Both the position numbers and the translations under genes were made by a program. Positions 18,123 through 27,514 of a stretch of 64,000 nt of DNA are shown one piece after another. Position 1 is the stretch's first letter. Each line of letters begins with the position of its first letter. The notes beneath the pieces are model-generated. The model had not been told where the DNA came from. It saw only the letters and a list, made by a program, of their open reading frames with translations, and searched no databases. Source of the DNA: Algimonas ampicilliniresistens. Lineage in GTDB: Bacteria; Pseudomonadota; Alphaproteobacteria; Caulobacterales; Maricaulaceae. The stretch covers positions 992,001 through 1,056,000 of the forward strand of contig NZ_BSNK01000001.1 of assembly GCF_030159955.1 (NCBI RefSeq). Reading direction: 5' to 3'.

Positions 18123-19283
18123 CTAAATAATGGATTTCTCTCTCTTTGGCCGCCGTGTCGCATAGAGTATGACGAGGACAATCATGAGGATGACTATCAC
18201 ACTGACCGCGTCGCTGGTTGGTTCTGATTTAACCTGCCAAATTGATGGCGTCGGCAGGGCAGAATTTTCGTAATTCACGAAAATGGCCGCAAACGTGTTG
18301 TTGCCCGCATGGACGCCAATCGCTGATTCCAGCCCATCATCAATCAGAACCATCAGACAGCAGGCGAACCCAAAGAAGAAATAGCCGCTCATCACGATAG
18401 GCAGATTGCCCGCTTCTGCGCCAGCTTGCGCTTCTGGATTGGCAAGGTGCAACGCCATGAACAGACCGCTGGTAAGGATAAAAGCGACCCACTTACTACG
18501 CAGTATATGGGTCAAACCCTTATTCATATATCCGCGCACAACGATCTCTTCCGTCGCGCTTTGAATGGGCAAAAGCAGAAGTGAGAGGATGGCGTAAGGC
18601 AGGAAGCGCGCGGCGTCGAAAACGAATTCCGGCGACTTTTCACTGAATTGGCTGGTGAACAGGCCATAGGCAGCCAGCACGACCCACATGATCAGGAAGG
18701 ATTCGAAAACGCGACGCCAGCGAAAGCTCACCCACGCCGTGTGAAGGTCTTTCAAAGGCAATTTATGGACGAGCTTCCAGCCGAGATAAAGTCCGCCCAG
18801 AGCGGCCGGAAACGTTAGAAGCATCAACATATAAGCGACCGGAGAGAGACCAACCACTGAGAGTATGAGGCCATTGGCCTCACCCATCTCGCCATTGGCA
18901 AGCAAGAATATCCCGCCTCCGGCGAACGTCATGAACGCGCCGATCAAGCCCGTCACCAGAGACCCTCGGCCTTTCGTGCCAAGATAGTGAACTCCGAAAC
19001 CAATCGCAGCCATCAATCCACCGATGATGAAAAGCAGGCTTGCAAACCCGATTTGGGCGATGACGTCTGTGGTCATGCCCGCGTTCATTAACTCGTTGAG
19101 CTGGTCGGCCGCTTCCGGATTGAGATCGCGCAACATATCCAGAAAAGGCGAGGTGAAGGCGAGTTGCCCGAAAATCCACGCGACGATGGTCAGCCAAAAG
19201 ACGGCAATCCAGTCATACCAGCGAACATTGCCGTTCATATTGCGATCATAATAATTCATCGAAGTCGCGGTCCAATCTTGCAT
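18123..19283 (-). CDS. CPBP-family intramembrane metalloprotease
   Basis: About 386 residues from ATG 19283 (ATG 19259 also possible); a start at 19355 is unlikely since it would overlap the start of the divergent HPt gene. Eight or so transmembrane helices. The CPBP/Rce1 active-site motifs are present: EEIVVRGYMNKG (EExxxR), FMALHLAN and GVHAGNN, supplying the Glu and His residues of the intramembrane site. Family members process prenylated proteins in eukaryotes and bacteriocin or other peptides in bacteria; the substrate here is unknown. It leads the minus-strand run with the coiled-coil gene and rluD. Confidence 0.88.
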   Translation of the reverse strand: MQDWTATSMNYYDRNMNGNVRWYDWIAVFWLTIVAWIFGQLAFTSPFLDMLRDLNPEAADQLNELMNAGMTTDVIAQIGFASLLFIIGGLMAAIGFGVHYLGTKGRGSLVTGLIGAFMTFAGGGIFLLANGEMGEANGLILSVVGLSPVAYMLMLLTFPAALGGLYLGWKLVHKLPLKDLHTAWVSFRWRRVFESFLIMWVVLAAYGLFTSQFSEKSPEFVFDAARFLPYAILSLLLLPIQSATEEIVVRGYMNKGLTHILRSKWVAFILTSGLFMALHLANPEAQAGAEAGNLPIVMSGYFFFGFACCLMVLIDDGLESAIGVHAGNNTFAAIFVNYENSALPTPSIWQVKSEPTSDAVSVIVILMIVLVILYATRRPKREKSII

Positions 19284-19353
19284 CCGAGCGTCGCTTAGGC
19301 CTAACCTCGTCACGGCAGAGCGCAAGAGCGTCCTACTGATTCCAGGAGGTAGC

Positions 19354-19716
19354 ATGGCCGACCCGCAAATCGATTTCGATCATCTCAATCGATACGTCGC
19401 GGGTGACGTTGCTCTGACGCGTGAGATTTTCTCTCTCTTCATCCACCAAACCGAAATGTGGGGCAAAGGCCTGTTGGCTGACTCAGACGATGAGGTTTGG
19501 GCTTCTGTTACCCATTCTCTTAAAGGGTCGGCGAGGGCTGTCGGGGCAATGCATCTCGCAAAAATGTGCGAAGATGCAGAAGAACTTGTCGGTGATGGGC
19601 GACGTATGGGAGCCAGAGATGTCGCTGTTCAGAATATCGAATTCGCGGTCGATCAAGTCCGTACCGAGATCCAGCGCTGGGAATATGCTCAGGGACTGAA
19701 AGATCTGCGAAGCTGA
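19354..19716 (+). CDS. Stand-alone HPt (histidine phosphotransfer) protein
   Basis: 120 residues forming one HPt four-helix bundle. The phosphorylated histidine is H54 in THSLKGSARAVGA, the canonical HxxKG(S/A)A motif. Such proteins carry phosphate between a hybrid histidine kinase and a response regulator. No kinase or regulator is nearby, so partners must be elsewhere. The ribosome site AGGAGG lies just before the ATG. Divergent from the CPBP protease gene. Not a ChpT-type protein, which is longer and has a degenerate kinase domain. Confidence 0.92.
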   Translation: MADPQIDFDHLNRYVAGDVALTREIFSLFIHQTEMWGKGLLADSDDEVWASVTHSLKGSARAVGAMHLAKMCEDAEELVGDGRRMGARDVAVQNIEFAVDQVRTEIQRWEYAQGLKDLRS

Positions 19717-20022
19717 AACGCAAACGCCGCCACCCGGGGAGGGGCGACGGCGTCACAGAGAGGTTGCGTGAACTCTGTGTTTGATTCGGCCCAACAAGGG
19801 TGAGCCCGAACGCAATCGCGTCCGTTGTTGATCTTGTGATAGGCGGCACTGCTTTCGCCGGGCTTTAGAAACAGCCTTAAAGCGCGGTAAATTCATTCTT
19901 ATAGCGTCGTTTTCTCCGTCTTGGCGCAAGAGCGTCGTCATCCTGCCGCAAACCCGACAAACTTGCCGAATAATGCTAAGCTGCGCAGGAAGCGCCATTC
20001 GGGCAAACGGGGTGAACATAAT
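19717..20022. other. Intergenic region between HPt gene and macroglobulin gene
   Basis: 306 bases. It contains the hairpin at 19754-19779 and otherwise nothing clear. Open frames in both directions here (for example minus strand 20019-19753) are basic and low in complexity and look like chance. The promoter of the macroglobulin-pbpC pair should lie here but no good -35/-10 pair was identified. Confidence 0.45.
19754..19784 (+). terminator. possible terminator after the HPt gene
   Basis: A perfect 7-bp stem CACAGAG/CTCTGTG with a 12-base loop, followed by only a short T-rich stretch (TTTGATT). The long loop and weak T run make it a poor terminator. Confidence 0.3.
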
Positions 20023-23000
20023 ATGAGCGGCAATAAGGGTTTGGGTCTGGGGCTGTTAATTGCCCTTATTTTGGGATTATCAGGCGTGTTGGGCTATTGG
20101 CTCGGTCTAGACGGGTCAGACGCTGTTTCAGACCGTGTGAGTTCGCCGACTGACGCTGTTGATGTCATCCGCCCGGATCGATCTGGCTCCACGCCACCCG
20201 ACACAGATATCGAAATTTCGGGCTCTATATTTGGCTCTGACAGTGATGGCTCCACCGCGCTTCGCTATCTCGGCATGACAACCCAGTTTGACGACGGAAC
20301 GCCCAAAGCCTGTTTGCGTTTTTCCGCCGATTTGGATGGTGACCGCGTTGTCGACGATAAGGCCTTTGTGCGCATTACGCCGGAGGCTCCGTTTTCCTTA
20401 CAAGTGGAAGGTCGGTCGCTCTGCGTTCTCGGTCTGGGTGAAGCCGCCAATCAAACCGTAACCGTCTTACCCGGTTTTGAGGCGGCCAATGGTGCCGCCC
20501 TTCAATCTCAACTTGTCGAGGTAATCGCGTTTGATCCCAAACCTGCCATGGTCGGTTTTGTTGGCGACGGCATCATCCTGCCGCGCGCCAATGATGCAGT
20601 GCTCGGTATTAAAGCGATGAATGCGGATGCGGTGCAGCTGACCCTCTACCGCGTCAATCACCGGGCTTTGTTCGACCAGACCCCCGATGTGGGTGAGACA
20701 ACCGTCGAGGGCGATTGGTCTTGGAACTCCGCCGCGTGGAGCACGCGCGTTGAAATACATCAGGATCGGATCGAGACGCTCGGTGAGGTCAATGAAGTCG
20801 TCCAAGTCGGCTATCCGCTCGACCCGGTTGTGTCCGAACATGGACCCGGCGCTTATGTTGTGGAAATCAGCCGTGCGGTTGACGGCGATGAAAACCGCGT
20901 CGCGACATCTTGGCGTTGGCTCTATGTCACGGATTTGGCGCTCGCCTCATACCGCACAACGGACGCGCTTGATGTGACGGTGCGGTCCATTGCCAGCGCG
21001 CGGACGGTCGGGGATGTTAAGCTGACCCTGATTGCGCGTAACAATGATGTGCTGGCTGAGGCACAATCCGATGCAAACGGTCGTGTGAGCTTCTCCGGTG
21101 CACTCCTGCGAGGAACAGGCAATATGGCTCCGAAAATGTTGCTGGCCTACGCGGGTGACGATGATTTTGCCGCGCTTGATCTGGCTCGCAGTCCACTTGA
21201 TTTGACCGCCTATGACGTAACGGGCCGTGAAGCCTCCGGTCCTGTGGACGGCTTCCTCTACACAGAGCGCGGCGTTTATCGACCTGGCGAAACTGTGCAT
21301 CTGACGGCCCTGATCCGGGATGCGAAAGCCAATGCAGCCTTCAAGCGTGACGGCACGCTGCGGGTCCGTCAGCCAGACGGCACTGAATTTTCCGAAGCGC
21401 GCATATCGCCGAGCACAATGGCAGGCGCGCTAAGCCGTGAGATTTCTATTCCGTCTGATGCGCCGCGCGGGCGTTGGTCGGTTGAGTTGGAACTGGACGG
21501 GCTCGATACAGTTGGCACGGTCCGGTTTGCGGTTGAAGATTTCATACCGGAGCAACTTCGGTTGGATGTGCGCGCCGGTGACGCGCCGCTCGTTCTCGGG
21601 ACACCGCGTGATCTAACGGTCGCTGCCGATTTCCTATATGGTGCAGCGGGCCGCGATTTGGAGGCAGAGACCGAGGCCAGGGTCACCGTCGATCCCGACC
21701 CGTTTCCGCAATGGTCCGGCTATTCGTTCGGCCATTCGGTTGAAAGCTATCGCGAGCAATTTGTAACACTGGGGCAGGGCCGCACCGATGCAGACGGATT
21801 GTTCCGAACCAGTATTGATCTTGCCGGAAACGAATTCCGATCTAGCTCGCCTTTGCGTCTGTTTGTGACGGCAGGTGTCGCCGAACCAAGCGGTCGCTTT
21901 GTGCGCGACAGTCTCTTTCTGCCGCTCCGCTCTGAGCCTACCTATATTGGCTTCGATCCCGTTTTCGATGGTGGTTATGCCAAGCGTAATACACCCGCTG
22001 AAATAGATCTGGTCGCTGTTGATGCGATGGGCGACCGAACCTCAGTAGCGGGCACAATCTCGCTGATCCGCGAAGACTATGACTATCACTGGTACCGCGA
22101 AAATGGCCGCTGGCGTTATCGTCGCGACCGCCGTGATATTGTTGTGGACGAAGCCACGATCAACCTCGGACCGGACGCGCCCTATCGTTTCTCGCAAGCT
22201 TTGCCATATGGGCAATATCGCGTTCAATTTGAGACGGAAGACGGCACGATGTTCTCGTATCAGTTCGGGTCTGGGTGGAGACGTGCCGGGGGCGACTCTG
22301 ACACGCCTGACCGTATCGAACTCGGTCTCAGCCAAGCCAAGGTTTCGGCCGGGGACACGGTCGTGATCAGCGTGAACTCGCCATTCGCTGGGACGGGAGA
22401 GTTGGTCATCGCAGACCGCGCCGTTCGTACGGTTCAAACGGTTCGCATCAATGAAGGCCAATCAGAAATCCGCCTGCCGATTGCGCGGGATTGGACGACC
22501 GATCTCTACGCGATGCTGACCGTTTATACGCCGGGCGCGGATGCTCAGCCGAAGCGCGCTGTTGGACTTGTTCACGTGCCGATGGATCGTAGCGCGCAAG
22601 AATTGGACGTCACGCTCGACCTACCCGCCAAGATCACACCGCGCACCGAGCAAGATGTGGTTGTGAAGGTTGCGGGACTGGATGGGGAGCAAGCCTTTCT
22701 GACGCTTGCCGCTATTGATACCGGTATTCTTCAGATTACGGATTACAGCCCGCCCGAGCCGGAATCGCATTATTTCGGCAAGCTGGCATTCCCAATCGAC
22801 GTGTATGATGATTACGCGCGGATGCTTGCGCCGTTCTCATCGGTTGACCGGGTTGGTGGAGATACTTTGGGCGGCGCAGGACTTTCTGTCGTCCCCACAA
22901 AAATCGTCAGCCTGTTCCAAGGTCCCGTCGAAATCCGCAATGGCGAAGCGACGGTGGCGTTAAATGTGCCAGATTTCCAAGGTGAGCTGACCGTGATGAC

Positions 23001-24909
23001 GGTCGCTTGGTCCGAAACGAAATTGGGCAGCGCCTCGACCCGCATGGTCGTCCGCGATCCCGTGACTGTACAACTATCCCTGCCGCGCTTTCTCGCACCG
23101 GGAGACCGAGCTGTGGCGACGGTTGCAATGGACAATGTCGATGGTTTGGACGGGACCTACACAGCCTTGATCAGCCGCGACGGCTCAGAAGTCGGCGTTG
23201 CTGAACGATTGCTCGCCAATGGGGCGCGGAGTGAAGACGGAATTGATGTCATCGCAGACGACATTGGTATTTCGACCTATAGTCTCGCGGCGCAGGGGCC
23301 TGAATTTGAAGTCTCACGAGATTACCGGATCGAGACGCGGGCTGCGGCGATGCCAGAGACACGCACACGTTTCGTCAAGGTTGATCCCGACGAAAGTCTC
23401 ACACTCGCTTTTGCTGATGATCGACGTGGGCTTGTCGCAGGAAGCGAAGAGACGCTGGTCTCTGCGTCCTTCTCGCCGGGACTTGATCCACGGCCATTGC
23501 TCGTCTCGCTGCAACGCTATCCATATGGCTGCACGGAACAGACGACGAGTGTGGCGATGCCGCTGCTCTTGTCTGAAAGCCTCGGGGGCATTCCTGGCTT
23601 TGATGATGCTCAACGCCGCGCGTCGATCCAATCGGCGGTCGAGACGCTTCTCGGTCGCCAGAGCGCTGATGGTGCCTTTGGTCTGTGGCGACGCGGGGAC
23701 GGCAATGCGAGCCCCTATCTGCAACTCTATGCCAGTGACTTCGTGCTGCAGGCAGCCGCAGCAGGTCTGAATGTTCCCGACAGTGCTAAAAAGCGCACGC
23801 TGGACGCAGTTCGGTCATTGAGCCGTCTCGACAGCAATTCGAGCCTGCCGCTCGATTATAATTTCGGGCTCGATGACGATGCACCGGATTATGAGTTGCG
23901 CGCCGCGGAGCGAGCTGCTTATGCGCTCGCTTTATTGGCCCGTCATGACCGGGTTAAGAAGACCGATCTGCTCTATCTCGATCGTCGTTTCGGCGAGCGG
24001 ATGCGTAGCTCGATTTCGCAGTCACAGCTCGGCTATGCACTCGCTGCTATGGGCGAAATAGATCGCGGGACGGCGGCTTTCCGCCGCGCGTCGAACCGCA
24101 TGAACGGCGACGGTATCACCTATTACGATAGCGATATCCGCAACGCGGCCGCTTTGATGGCCCTTTCGGTAAACCTACCCGAAGATGTGCTGACAGCGGC
24201 GATGCTGACCTTGCAAGTGGATCAACCAGAGACGTTGAATACGCATGAGAAAGCGTGGGTGCTGCGCGCCTTAGCGGGTCGCCGCACGGGCGATGCGCCG
24301 TTCAAGGCCGACTCGGCTTGGACTAAATCAGGATCGTCCGCGAGCCAGATTGTTGGTGCCGATACGCTCACCGTGAACAATGTGGAAAATGCCCCCGTCT
24401 GGCTGCAAGTCTCTGTCACCGGCTTGCCGGATGGCCCGATGGCAGCCCGCGCCCAAGGGGCGAGCTTGACCAAGCGTCTGTTTGACATGGATGGCCGGTC
24501 GGTCACCGCAAATACGGTCGCGCGCGGTGAACGGCTTGTGGTTCTGCTCGAAGCGGATGCGCGTAGCAGCACATCCTCTATGTGGGTCGTGGCCGATCTA
24601 CTGCCCGCAGGCTTTGAGATTGAGACTATTCTCGGCTCGGACGATGCGGGCGATACCGGTCCATTCCCGTGGCTCGGGTCGCTGTCAGATATGGATATGG
24701 CTGAAGCGCGCGATGACCGGTTTGTGACCTCTTGGAGGACAAGCTCTCGCTACGACGATAGCACGCGACGCGTCGCCTATGTGGTCCGCGCCATCACGCA
24801 GGGCGACTTCGCGTTGCCGGGCGCACATCTGGAAGACATGTACCGTCCGAGCCGTATGGCGACGACGGCGGGCAGCCGTATCCAAGTGACACCTGCGCCG
24901 ACCCTGTGA
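20023..24909 (+). CDS. Bacterial alpha-2-macroglobulin (YfhM type)
   Basis: A 1628-residue periplasmic protease trap. The N-terminus has one hydrophobic helix (about residues 6-27) that serves as a signal or anchor; there is no lipobox cysteine, unlike E. coli YfhM. A series of beta-sandwich MG domains follows, then the thioester site GCTEQ with Cys 1170 and Gln 1173, and an alpha/alpha-toroid region rich in QSADGAFGLW-like repeats. The start at ATG 20023 has GGGGTGA upstream. Its stop overlaps pbpC by GTGA. The pairing with PBP1C is the known arrangement, thought to protect and repair the envelope after protease attack. Confidence 0.95.
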   Translation: MSGNKGLGLGLLIALILGLSGVLGYWLGLDGSDAVSDRVSSPTDAVDVIRPDRSGSTPPDTDIEISGSIFGSDSDGSTALRYLGMTTQFDDGTPKACLRFSADLDGDRVVDDKAFVRITPEAPFSLQVEGRSLCVLGLGEAANQTVTVLPGFEAANGAALQSQLVEVIAFDPKPAMVGFVGDGIILPRANDAVLGIKAMNADAVQLTLYRVNHRALFDQTPDVGETTVEGDWSWNSAAWSTRVEIHQDRIETLGEVNEVVQVGYPLDPVVSEHGPGAYVVEISRAVDGDENRVATSWRWLYVTDLALASYRTTDALDVTVRSIASARTVGDVKLTLIARNNDVLAEAQSDANGRVSFSGALLRGTGNMAPKMLLAYAGDDDFAALDLARSPLDLTAYDVTGREASGPVDGFLYTERGVYRPGETVHLTALIRDAKANAAFKRDGTLRVRQPDGTEFSEARISPSTMAGALSREISIPSDAPRGRWSVELELDGLDTVGTVRFAVEDFIPEQLRLDVRAGDAPLVLGTPRDLTVAADFLYGAAGRDLEAETEARVTVDPDPFPQWSGYSFGHSVESYREQFVTLGQGRTDADGLFRTSIDLAGNEFRSSSPLRLFVTAGVAEPSGRFVRDSLFLPLRSEPTYIGFDPVFDGGYAKRNTPAEIDLVAVDAMGDRTSVAGTISLIREDYDYHWYRENGRWRYRRDRRDIVVDEATINLGPDAPYRFSQALPYGQYRVQFETEDGTMFSYQFGSGWRRAGGDSDTPDRIELGLSQAKVSAGDTVVISVNSPFAGTGELVIADRAVRTVQTVRINEGQSEIRLPIARDWTTDLYAMLTVYTPGADAQPKRAVGLVHVPMDRSAQELDVTLDLPAKITPRTEQDVVVKVAGLDGEQAFLTLAAIDTGILQITDYSPPEPESHYFGKLAFPIDVYDDYARMLAPFSSVDRVGGDTLGGAGLSVVPTKIVSLFQGPVEIRNGEATVALNVPDFQGELTVMTVAWSETKLGSASTRMVVRDPVTVQLSLPRFLAPGDRAVATVAMDNVDGLDGTYTALISRDGSEVGVAERLLANGARSEDGIDVIADDIGISTYSLAAQGPEFEVSRDYRIETRAAAMPETRTRFVKVDPDESLTLAFADDRRGLVAGSEETLVSASFSPGLDPRPLLVSLQRYPYGCTEQTTSVAMPLLLSESLGGIPGFDDAQRRASIQSAVETLLGRQSADGAFGLWRRGDGNASPYLQLYASDFVLQAAAAGLNVPDSAKKRTLDAVRSLSRLDSNSSLPLDYNFGLDDDAPDYELRAAERAAYALALLARHDRVKKTDLLYLDRRFGERMRSSISQSQLGYALAAMGEIDRGTAAFRRASNRMNGDGITYYDSDIRNAAALMALSVNLPEDVLTAAMLTLQVDQPETLNTHEKAWVLRALAGRRTGDAPFKADSAWTKSGSSASQIVGADTLTVNNVENAPVWLQVSVTGLPDGPMAARAQGASLTKRLFDMDGRSVTANTVARGERLVVLLEADARSSTSSMWVVADLLPAGFEIETILGSDDAGDTGPFPWLGSLSDMDMAEARDDRFVTSWRTSSRYDDSTRRVAYVVRAITQGDFALPGAHLEDMYRPSRMATTAGSRIQVTPAPTL

Positions 24910-26894
24910 CACGTCTCCGCCTCATCATGGTGGCAGTCGTGGCTCTCACGCTCGGTTGGCTGTGCGTCCCTGTTCTGCCAAGCGATGCGGATACAGTCTC
25001 GTCAGTCCTGCGCGACCGTGACGGTGAGGTGATGCATATCGCCAGTGTCGAGGATGGCCGCATTCGTTTGCCTGCCAATCTGGATCGCATTGACCCGGCC
25101 TTCATCGAGGCTTTGGTCGCGATGGAAGATAAGCGGTTTTACAGCCATGTCGGGTTTGATCCGATGGCCATTGGTCGTGCGATAAAGAGTAATCTGAGCG
25201 CAGGTGAGGTGGTGTCTGGCGCGTCGACGATCACACAACAGCTTGGCCGCCAATATCGCCCGCGACCGCGCACGATGCCGACAAAGATAGTCGAAGCGTT
25301 AGAGGCGGTCCGCCTCGATCTGCGGATGAGCAAAACGGAGCAGCTTGAACGCTATCTGACGCGGATTTCCTACGGGTCCAATATTGAAGGGATCGAAGCT
25401 GCCTCGCGTCTCTGGCTTGGCAAATCGCCACGCTACCTAACCACTGACGAGATCGCGTTGCTGTTGGCACTGCCGCAATCGCCAGAAGCTCGCCGCCCGG
25501 ACCGTAATCCGATAGCGGCCAAAGCCGGACGCGACCGAATTCTTGACCGTATGGCCCAAGAAGGCCTGATCGATCCACAGGTGGCGGAGGCATCGAAGAC
25601 TCAACCGGTCCCGACAAGGCGGGAGTCTTTGCCCAACCGCGATCTCCTCGCTTACCAGACGTTTGGTGACGGGATTAGCACGTTGGACGCGGCAGAGCAG
25701 GCGCGTGTGGCGCGGGTTTTGTCCGACTGGACTCGCAAACGGCCCGTCCCGGTCAATGCGGCGGCGATGATTGTGCATCTACCGACACGCGAAGTCCGCA
25801 CTCTGGTCGGGACGGGGGCGCGTGATCACGCGGGTGGTTGGATCGACATGACGGACCGAGTTCGCTCACCCGGCTCAACCCTCAAACCCTTCATCTATGC
25901 GATGGCGCAGGATGACGGCGCGCTGGATCTGGAAAGCGCAGTGCGTGACGCGCCGACCCGGTTCGGCGCATACCGACCGGAGAATTTCACGCGCCGCTAT
26001 CATGGCACAGTCACCGTACGCGAAGCCTTGCAACATTCTCTCAATGTTCCCGCTGTGACGGCATTGCACGCGGTTGGAGCCGACCGGTTTCGCGCGGCTT
26101 TGGCGGCCGCTGGACCGCAGGCCAGAGGCCGAATTGGAGATACGAAAGGCGAAGGTTTAGCGCTGGCGTTGGGCGGGACAGGCCTGTCGGCGCGCGACCT
26201 GGCCTTGCTGTATACGGCATTAGGCAATGGCGGCGAAGCCGGACCGTTACGCTTCAAGCCGGACGCGCCAGACGACGGCTCCTATCAACTTGTTTCACGT
26301 GAAACAGCGGACGCTGTCGTGGACGCATTGCGCGGCGCGCCTGTGCCTAAGGGGTTCGCCAACATGTCAGGCGTAGGACGGATCGCCTATAAGACGGGGA
26401 CGTCTTACGGCTTTCGCGACAGTTGGGCGGCAGGGTTGGCGGGTGAGTATGCAATCATTGTTTGGACAGGTCGCCCGGACGGCGCACCGCGTCCGGGCAG
26501 TACGGGCCGAGGGTCTGCTGCGCCACTTCTGTTTGATATTGCCGCGCCGCTAATAATGCCAGAACGCGACCACCGCCTGTCCGAAGCCCCGACCGCCTTG
26601 AAGACCGTGGCCGCTCAAACAGATCGCGGCCCGGTTATTCTATTCCCGGCGGACGGAACCGATGTGCTTGAGAGTGATCGGGGCCTGTCGATCTCTGTCG
26701 ATAGTGATGAGGCTGTACAGCTATTCGTGTCGGGCGAACCCGTTCGGCGTGAAGCGGGGCTGGCGGTCTGGAAACCAAAGTCACCCGGCTTTTACCAAGT
26801 CAGCGCCGTTGATGCGCTGGGCCGCTCAACGAACGCCAATATCCGCGTCGTCTCGCGTGACCAACTCGTCGACGCGCCGCCTCAGCTCCGTTAG
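24906..26894 (+). CDS. pbpC: Penicillin-binding protein 1C
   Basis: 662 residues, a bifunctional class A PBP. A membrane anchor at about 4-24 precedes the glycosyltransferase domain with catalytic Glu 74 (MEDKRFYSHVGFDP) and then the transpeptidase domain with S324 (STLK), the SLN triad member (QHSLNVPAV) and K496 (KTGTS). The C-terminal 90 residues form the BiPBP_C beta-domain typical of PBP1C. The start GTG overlaps the macroglobulin stop. The 3' end overlaps the convergent uracil-DNA glycosylase gene by 69 bases. Confidence 0.96.
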   Translation: MTRLRLIMVAVVALTLGWLCVPVLPSDADTVSSVLRDRDGEVMHIASVEDGRIRLPANLDRIDPAFIEALVAMEDKRFYSHVGFDPMAIGRAIKSNLSAGEVVSGASTITQQLGRQYRPRPRTMPTKIVEALEAVRLDLRMSKTEQLERYLTRISYGSNIEGIEAASRLWLGKSPRYLTTDEIALLLALPQSPEARRPDRNPIAAKAGRDRILDRMAQEGLIDPQVAEASKTQPVPTRRESLPNRDLLAYQTFGDGISTLDAAEQARVARVLSDWTRKRPVPVNAAAMIVHLPTREVRTLVGTGARDHAGGWIDMTDRVRSPGSTLKPFIYAMAQDDGALDLESAVRDAPTRFGAYRPENFTRRYHGTVTVREALQHSLNVPAVTALHAVGADRFRAALAAAGPQARGRIGDTKGEGLALALGGTGLSARDLALLYTALGNGGEAGPLRFKPDAPDDGSYQLVSRETADAVVDALRGAPVPKGFANMSGVGRIAYKTGTSYGFRDSWAAGLAGEYAIIVWTGRPDGAPRPGSTGRGSAAPLLFDIAAPLIMPERDHRLSEAPTALKTVAAQTDRGPVILFPADGTDVLESDRGLSISVDSDEAVQLFVSGEPVRREAGLAVWKPKSPGFYQVSAVDALGRSTNANIRVVSRDQLVDAPPQLR

Positions 26895-27443
26895 TTCTTC
26901 CGCGAACCAGTCATGTTTTTTGATCCAGCCATTATTGCGCCAGGATGGATGCGGTAGCGGCATGATGGTGGGTCCGTAGGACCGCCAATCTTTGACGGTC
27001 TCGGTGAGAGTCCGCTTCGCCGCAGGGCCAAGATAATGTTTCACCGCATACATGCCGACCAGCAGTGTCAACTCTACCCCGACCATGTGTTCATCCAATT
27101 TGGCCTGCCAGAGCGGCGCGCATTCCGGGCGCGGGGGTAGATCGCCTCCCTTGGTATCTTGTCCCGGAAAGCAGAAACCCATCGGGGTGATCGCGAAATT
27201 GTCCGTGTCATAAAAGGTCGCCGGATTGACGCCGAGCCAATCGCGGAGTCTAACGCCGGATGGATCGGTGAAGGGGCGAGAGCTAGCATGGGCAAGCGTT
27301 CCGGGGGCTTGGCCGATGATGCGGATCTTCGAACGAGCTGTCGCTTGCAAGATTGGGTTGGGTTCAACGGGCAGCGGCGGTGTTGAGTGCTTACAGACCT
27401 CACAGGCGCGGATGGTCTCGAGGAGGGAGGGCAGTTGCGACAA
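26826..27443 (-). CDS. Uracil-DNA glycosylase family protein
   Basis: 205 residues. The motif [22 protein letters not shown] holds the uracil-binding loop, and [18 protein letters not shown] matches the C-terminal motif of the family. In addition MGFCFPGQ and [12 protein letters not shown] are present, as in the common ~200-residue 'uracil-DNA glycosylase family' proteins. An N-terminal CEVC pair exists but the other cysteines of 4Fe-4S family 4 enzymes are not clearly in place, so activity on uracil is not assured. Start TTG with AAAGG upstream. Divergent from kbl. Confidence 0.88.
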   Translation of the reverse strand: MSQLPSLLETIRACEVCKHSTPPLPVEPNPILQATARSKIRIIGQAPGTLAHASSRPFTDPSGVRLRDWLGVNPATFYDTDNFAITPMGFCFPGQDTKGGDLPPRPECAPLWQAKLDEHMVGVELTLLVGMYAVKHYLGPAAKRTLTETVKDWRSYGPTIMPLPHPSWRNNGWIKKHDWFAEELTELRRRVDELVTRDDADIGVR

Positions 27444-27514
27444 GAGGTAAACCTTTCCAACAACGCCGCGAGATAATGCGTGAGTTGTGCGCTCGTTTCT
27501 TTATTCAGGGTCCT

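Noticed and set aside
19753-20019. 88-residue minus-strand open frame before the macroglobulin gene
   Set aside because: Arg/Gln-rich, no recognisable pattern, and covers the hairpin and the expected promoter of the opposite gene.
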